Source: an uncultured Kangiella sp. (GTDB lineage: Bacteria; Pseudomonadota; Gammaproteobacteria; Enterobacterales; DSM-103792). Taken from it: DNA of 10,447 nucleotides. Shown here piece after piece: positions 7,124 to 10,447 of the stretch (position 1 is the first letter of the stretch; every line of letters begins with the position of its first letter). The stretch spans positions 1 through 10,447 of the forward strand of contig CAMLNB010000124.1 of assembly GCA_946481205.1 (NCBI GenBank). Direction: 5' to 3'. Below the pieces are notes generated by a model, which had not been told where the DNA came from, did not search any database, and saw nothing but the letters and a program-made list of their open reading frames with translations. The position numbers and the translations under genes are program-made.

Positions 7124-9331
7124 TTAGAACGGTGAGCCGAGGAACAAGTAAATGCCGTTGGCACCACCTTCGGTGCGCCCATAACCGAGATAGAGTGGGC
7201 CAAAGTTGGTGTCGATGCCGAGATACACCGAGCCGGCCAGAATCGCATCGCTGCCGCTGATGTCGCTGCGCTGTTGCCAGACATTGCCCCACTCCAGCGT
7301 ACTGCCGAGGTAGACCGGGGTATCGAGGGTCGCGCTGATTTCGTTATCGAGCCGGTAACGATAAATCAGGTTGCTGAAGCGCAAATGCGGGCCGATCAAT
7401 TCGTTCTTGCTCAGGCCAGACAGTCGCTGGAAGCCGCCGAACTGGAACTGCTCCTGCAACGGCGCCTCATCGGTGATGAAGCTGCCAGCCAGCAGTTGCA
7501 GGCCAATGGTGTGGCGGCCGCGTGACGCTACCTGAATCCAGTCCAGCGTCCACTTGGTGTAAGCATCATCGGCGCCGAGGCTGCGCTCGCCGCGCGCATA
7601 AGTGATGGTGCCGGCACGACCGCGCACCGGGAAATACCGGTGATCGAGCTTGTCGATACCGAGCTCAATATAGGATTCGCCAACATCCAGGTTGCGCAGC
7701 GCAATATTGGTCATGCCGATGCGTTCTTCAAAGTCACTGCTGCCGGCGCGAAAACCAATCTGGGCGTGGCCGTTGCTGTTGAACTCGCGGCCGAAGTTGA
7801 GTCGAGTTTCCCAGCTGGTGACCTGGAACTCGGCGAGAATTTTTTCGCTGACCGTATCGAGCACGGGCAGACGCCGACGCTCCCATTCGGCGCTGCTGCT
7901 GATGAACCATTGGCCATCGAGCGCAATCGGTTGAAACCATTCGGTGAACAGTCGTGGCGTGTCGCCCAGTTGGGCCTCGTTGCGCCACTCACCGCCGTAG
8001 CGATTGGCCGGCATGTAGGTATGACGCATGCCGATATTGTAGAGATTGTCGCCGGCGAAGTTGTCTTCCAGCTCAACGCCAAAGCGGAAGTAATGCGGGC
8101 CAACCGGGTTGTCCGGCAGATCCAGATGCAGCGCGACTTGCTCGTCATCGCCATCGAGTCGGTAATTGGTGACGCCAAACTGGCCGGTGCCATACAGATC
8201 GGCCAAGTCCCGTTGCAAATGGCTCTGGCTGAACGGCTCGCCAAGTTGCTGGCGAATGCGCGACAGAATGGCATCGGTATCGAGCCCGCTGCTGTTGTCG
8301 ACGGTGATTGCGGTGACGATCGGCGCCGACACCGGCTGGGCATGATGCAGCGGCGCATGACTGCCGGTTTGCGCGGCGATTTGCTGCAGCGCATGCGGCA
8401 CCGATTCCGCCGCCGTGGTGCCGCGATCGATCGCTTCACCGATTTTGCTGAAGTCGCCAGCGAGAATGCCGGACAAGTCCGGGCGGATCAGCAGATCCTT
8501 TTCGCCCAGTAGTGCGATGCTGGCATCGGTGTTGCGCCGGGTCAGAATGGTCGACAGCTGATCCAGCACTTCAACCACGGAGTCGATTTCATCTCGGCCC
8601 AGCAAGGGCGAACTGACGTCAACCGCGACGACAATATCGGCACACAGATCGCGCACGACCTGCACCGGCAAGTTATCGGCAACGCCGCCGTCGACCAGCA
8701 AACGGTTTTCCCGTTCAACCGGATTGTAGACACCGGGTATCGCCATGCTGGCGTGGATGGCATCGGCCAGATCGCCTTCGCGAATCGACACGGCCTCGCC
8801 GGTTTCCAGATCGGCCGCGACTGCGCGGAACGGCACCGCCAGGTGATCGAAATCATGAATGGTGGCGGCCGGACGGGTCAGGGTTTTCAGCACCAGATTC
8901 AGGTTCTGGCCTTCGAGCAGGCCGCGTGGCAAGCGAAAGGAGCCGTTGCGGAAACCGATGTCCAAATCGACCAGATAACGCCGATCATCCTGCTTGCGCC
9001 GGAACGACAAATCGCCGCGCTGCGGCTTGTCGCGAAAGCCGCTGCTCCAATCGAGCTGGCGGTAAATGGTGTCGATTTCGTCGATGGTGTAACCGGTTGC
9101 ATACAGGCCACCGACCACCGCGCCCATGCTGGTGCCGGCGATGCAGTCAATCGGAATGCCGTGCGCTTCCAATTGCCGGATCACGCCGATATGCGCTGCA
9201 CCGCGAGCGCCACCACCGGACAGCGCCAACCCAACTTTCGGTCGGTCGCCAGCGGCCATTGCACTGGTGGCAACGGCGGCAGCGGCAAGACAGACCAACA
9301 GGCGAGCAAGGGGCACGAGCAGAACCAACAT
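7124..9331 (-). CDS. PlpD-like patatin phospholipase with POTRA and outer-membrane barrel (type Vd secretion)
   Basis: The 735-aa protein has a signal peptide (LVLLVPLARLLVCLAAAAVA, ending at about AMA-AG, residue 27). A patatin domain then covers about residues 30-300. The oxyanion motif SGGGARG is at 38-44. The nucleophile elbow GTSMG is at 66-70, with Ser68 as the catalytic serine, and the dyad aspartate is Asp214 in DGGVADN. A POTRA-like domain follows at about 305-380 (ITVDNSSGLDTDAILSRI, then YGTGQFGVTNY), and a BamA/Omp85-type barrel runs to the C-terminal Phe (GIYLFLGSPF). This order and length match Pseudomonas PlpD, in which one chain carries a lipase and its own outer-membrane translocator. 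It should hydrolyse phospholipids or lysophospholipids at or outside the cell surface. The frame is open upstream to 9484 but would run through the tRNA gene. ATG 9331 gives the signal peptide and sits just after a good promoter. All catalytic residues are intact. Confidence 0.93.
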   Translation of the reverse strand: MLVLLVPLARLLVCLAAAAVATSAMAAGDRPKVGLALSGGGARGAAHIGVIRQLEAHGIPIDCIAGTSMGAVVGGLYATGYTIDEIDTIYRQLDWSSGFRDKPQRGDLSFRRKQDDRRYLVDLDIGFRNGSFRLPRGLLEGQNLNLVLKTLTRPAATIHDFDHLAVPFRAVAADLETGEAVSIREGDLADAIHASMAIPGVYNPVERENRLLVDGGVADNLPVQVVRDLCADIVVAVDVSSPLLGRDEIDSVVEVLDQLSTILTRRNTDASIALLGEKDLLIRPDLSGILAGDFSKIGEAIDRGTTAAESVPHALQQIAAQTGSHAPLHHAQPVSAPIVTAITVDNSSGLDTDAILSRIRQQLGEPFSQSHLQRDLADLYGTGQFGVTNYRLDGDDEQVALHLDLPDNPVGPHYFRFGVELEDNFAGDNLYNIGMRHTYMPANRYGGEWRNEAQLGDTPRLFTEWFQPIALDGQWFISSSAEWERRRLPVLDTVSEKILAEFQVTSWETRLNFGREFNSNGHAQIGFRAGSSDFEERIGMTNIALRNLDVGESYIELGIDKLDHRYFPVRGRAGTITYARGERSLGADDAYTKWTLDWIQVASRGRHTIGLQLLAGSFITDEAPLQEQFQFGGFQRLSGLSKNELIGPHLRFSNLIYRYRLDNEISATLDTPVYLGSTLEWGNVWQQRSDISGSDAILAGSVYLGIDTNFGPLYLGYGRTEGGANGIYLFLGSPF

Positions 9332-9354
9332 CGCAGTGACGAACGAACGCCGGG

Positions 9355-9382
9355 ATTGTATCAGTCGTTGCCGATTTGACGA
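9355..9382 (-). promoter_or_regulatory. Candidate promoter of the patatin phospholipase gene
   Basis: On the minus strand, TCGTCA (9377-9382) and TACAAT (9355-9360) are spaced by 16 nt, and the -10 is preceded by TGA, giving an extended -10. The transcript would start about 17 nt before the ATG at 9331, supporting that start. It lies between the tRNA terminator and the gene. Confidence 0.6.
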
Positions 9383-9415
9383 GACGTTGGCAGCGGCGCG
9401 ATTGCGCCGAACCGG

Positions 9416-9448
9416 AAAAGAAAAAACCCAGCGTTTCCGCTGGGTTTT
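9416..9448 (-). terminator. Rho-independent terminator of tRNA-Leu
   Basis: On the minus strand, AAAACCCAGCG (9438-9448) pairs with CGCTGGGTTTT (9423-9433) around a GAAA tetraloop (9434-9437), and T-rich sequence runs on to 9416. It lies just after the encoded CCA of the tRNA. It separates tRNA transcription from the phospholipase gene. Confidence 0.92.
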
Positions 9449-9454
9449 CAAGAG

Positions 9455-9539
9455 TGGTGCCGAGAAGAGGACTCGAACCTCCACGGGTCGCCCCGCCAGT
9501 ACCTGAAACTGGTGCGTCTACCAATTCCGCCACCTCGGC
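9455..9539 (-). tRNA. tRNA-Leu (anticodon CAG), CCA encoded
   Basis: The minus strand folds as a class II tRNA of 85 nt including CCA. The acceptor stem GCCGAGG pairs with TCTCGGC, with discriminator A. The D arm contains GGCGGAATTGGTAGACGC. The anticodon stem CCAGT/ACTGG encloses TTCAGGT with anticodon CAG, reading CUG leucine codons. A variable arm (about GCGGGGCGACCCGT) is followed by a T arm with TTCGAGT. It lies between the phospholipase gene and rnr, on the strand opposite rnr. Its 3' end faces the phospholipase gene. Confidence 0.97.
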
Positions 9540-9552
9540 ACAGAGGCCGCGC

Positions 9553-9581
9553 ACTATACCGATGGTCCCCTACCTTGTCAA
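9553..9581 (-). promoter_or_regulatory. Promoter of tRNA-Leu
   Basis: On the minus strand, TTGACA (9576-9581) and TATAGT (9553-9558) are spaced by exactly 17 nt, followed by the GC-rich stretch GCGCGGCC before the tRNA. This is a strong sigma-70 promoter with a discriminator typical of stable-RNA genes under growth-rate (stringent) control. Confidence 0.9.
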
Positions 9582-9690
9582 ACATCGATTTTTGCGCCGG
9601 AAATGGCCCTGGATTTGTGCGCCAGTACGCTTTGCCGGCGACGAATACGGCGCCAGCCTTTACACTTGTCCGTAGCTTCCTTCTGCTATC

Positions 9691-9694
9691 AGGA
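9691..9694 (+). promoter_or_regulatory. Ribosome-binding site of rnr
   Basis: AGGA lies 4 nt before the ATG at 9699, a rather short spacing. A TACACT at 9661-9666 could be a -10 for rnr, but no -35 is seen at a fitting distance. Confidence 0.4.
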
Positions 9695-9698
9695 CACC

Positions 9699-10447
9699 AT
9701 GGCCCGTAAGCCGCCCGCCGACCCGCATTTTGACCGCGAAAAGGCCAAGTACGACAACCCCATCCCGAGCCGGGAATTCATCCTGGCCTTTCTGACCGAG
9801 AAAGGCGCGCCGCTGCCGTTCCCGGCCATTCTGAATGGGCTGGGCCTTTATAGCGAAGAGCACGAAATCGCCCTCGACCGCCGGCTCCGAGCCATGGCCC
9901 GCGACGGTCAGCTGGTGCAGAACCGGCGCGGGCTTTGGTGCCTGCCGGGCAAGATGGATGTCAAACCCGGCCGCATCGAAGGCCATCGTGACGGTTTCGG
10001 CTTTGTCATCCTCGATGAAGGTGGCGATGACTGGGTGCTGTCCGAGCGCGAAATGCGCAAGGCGATGCACGGTGATCGGGTACTGGTAGCGGCGCAGGGC
10101 AAGGATCGCAAAGGCCGCATCGAGGCGTTGATTGTCGAGGTGCTCGGTGCCGCGCCACGGCATGTGGTTGGCCGGTTGTTCAAGCAGCGCGGCGTGACCT
10201 TTGTCCAGGCCAGCGATCCGCGCATCAGTCAGGAATTGATTGTCCCGCCCGGTGATGAACTGGCTGCCCGCGACGGCCAGATGGTCGTGGTCGAACTGGC
10301 GCCACGGGTGTCGGCGCTGAGCCAGCCGTTGGCGAAAGTGGTCGAAGTGCTGGGCGATCACCTCGCGCCCGGCATGGAGATCCAGGTCGCCATTCGCCAG
10401 TTCGATCTGCCGCATGAATTTCCGCCCGCTGTGGAAAAAGAAATCGC
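9699..10447 (+). CDS. rnr: Ribonuclease R, N-terminal part (cut by window edge)
   Basis: RNase R is a 3'-to-5' exoribonuclease that degrades structured RNA and takes part in rRNA quality control and tmRNA-linked decay. The window holds the first 249 codons of a protein usually near 800 aa. Residues 18-31 (YDNPIPSREFILAF) and the RRLRAMARDGQL block closely match the E. coli helix-turn-helix region. GRIEGHRDGFGFVI and MHGDRVLV belong to the first cold-shock/OB domain, and VVGRLFKQRGVTFVQASDPRIS to the second. The catalytic RNB domain lies beyond the edge. The start is ATG 9699, giving MARKPPADPHFDREKAKYDNPIPS. The gene is divergent from tRNA-Leu. In related bacteria rlmB often follows rnr, but that part is not visible here. 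Confidence 0.96.
   Translation, partial: MARKPPADPHFDREKAKYDNPIPSREFILAFLTEKGAPLPFPAILNGLGLYSEEHEIALDRRLRAMARDGQLVQNRRGLWCLPGKMDVKPGRIEGHRDGFGFVILDEGGDDWVLSEREMRKAMHGDRVLVAAQGKDRKGRIEALIVEVLGAAPRHVVGRLFKQRGVTFVQASDPRISQELIVPPGDELAARDGQMVVVELAPRVSALSQPLAKVVEVLGDHLAPGMEIQVAIRQFDLPHEFPPAVEKEI

Noticed and set aside
7640..8512. Long plus-strand open frame opposite the phospholipase
   Set aside because: It is antisense to a conserved POTRA-barrel coding region and is best explained by codon bias.
9332..9484. N-terminal extension of the phospholipase to 9484
   Set aside because: It would read through the tRNA-Leu sequence and its terminator. The signal peptide begins naturally at 9331.
9660..10415. 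Minus-strand open frame opposite rnr
   Set aside because: The plus strand encodes an unmistakable RNase R N-terminus. The antisense product has no recognisable features.

Overview
The window looks like chromosomal DNA from a gammaproteobacterium of moderately high GC. The evidence is a very typical gammaproteobacterial PurA (432 aa), a RNase R whose N-terminus tracks the enterobacterial and pseudomonad protein closely, a tRNA-Leu(CAG) with genome-encoded CCA, and several outer-membrane proteins. From recalled knowledge, purA, a tRNA-Leu and rnr lie close together in Pseudomonas. Here the same three markers are present, but six other protein genes sit between purA and the tRNA. The genus cannot be fixed from the sequence.

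Layout. 1-144: leader of purA, with short repeats. 145-1443 (+): purA, closed by a strong terminator with a TACG tetraloop. 1559-2293 (+): membrane protein with an N-terminal zinc ribbon (DUF3667-like). 2335-3141 (-): exported, tryptophan-rich probable outer-membrane beta-barrel of no family I recognise. 3142-3303: packed non-coding stretch with a perfect 16-nt GC palindrome, a terminator and a long bulged stem-loop. 3304-4239 (-): ten-helix EamA/DMT transporter. 4240-4382: divergent control region with overlapping promoters and nested inverted repeats. 4383-5825 (+): MocR-type (GntR helix-turn-helix plus aminotransferase-like) regulator. 5854-6981 (-): six-helix membrane diguanylate cyclase. 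7124-9331 (-): PlpD-like patatin phospholipase fused to a POTRA and outer-membrane barrel. 9455-9539 (-): tRNA-Leu(CAG) with a near-consensus promoter and terminator. 9699-10447 (+): N-terminal third of rnr, cut by the window edge.

How the parts fit. The clearest local circuit is the MocR regulator with the divergently transcribed EamA transporter. Their promoters overlap across a GCAGTACAG site that recurs inverted 60 bp away, so the regulator probably controls both genes in response to an amino-group compound or PLP-like ligand. The cyclase, the secreted phospholipase and the barrel protein look like independent single-gene units. No mobile element, CRISPR array or defence operon is visible. 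The features that most deserve follow-up are the eamA-mocR control region, the altered cofactor pocket in the regulator, the structured RNA region after the transporter gene, and a short motif repeated around purA.
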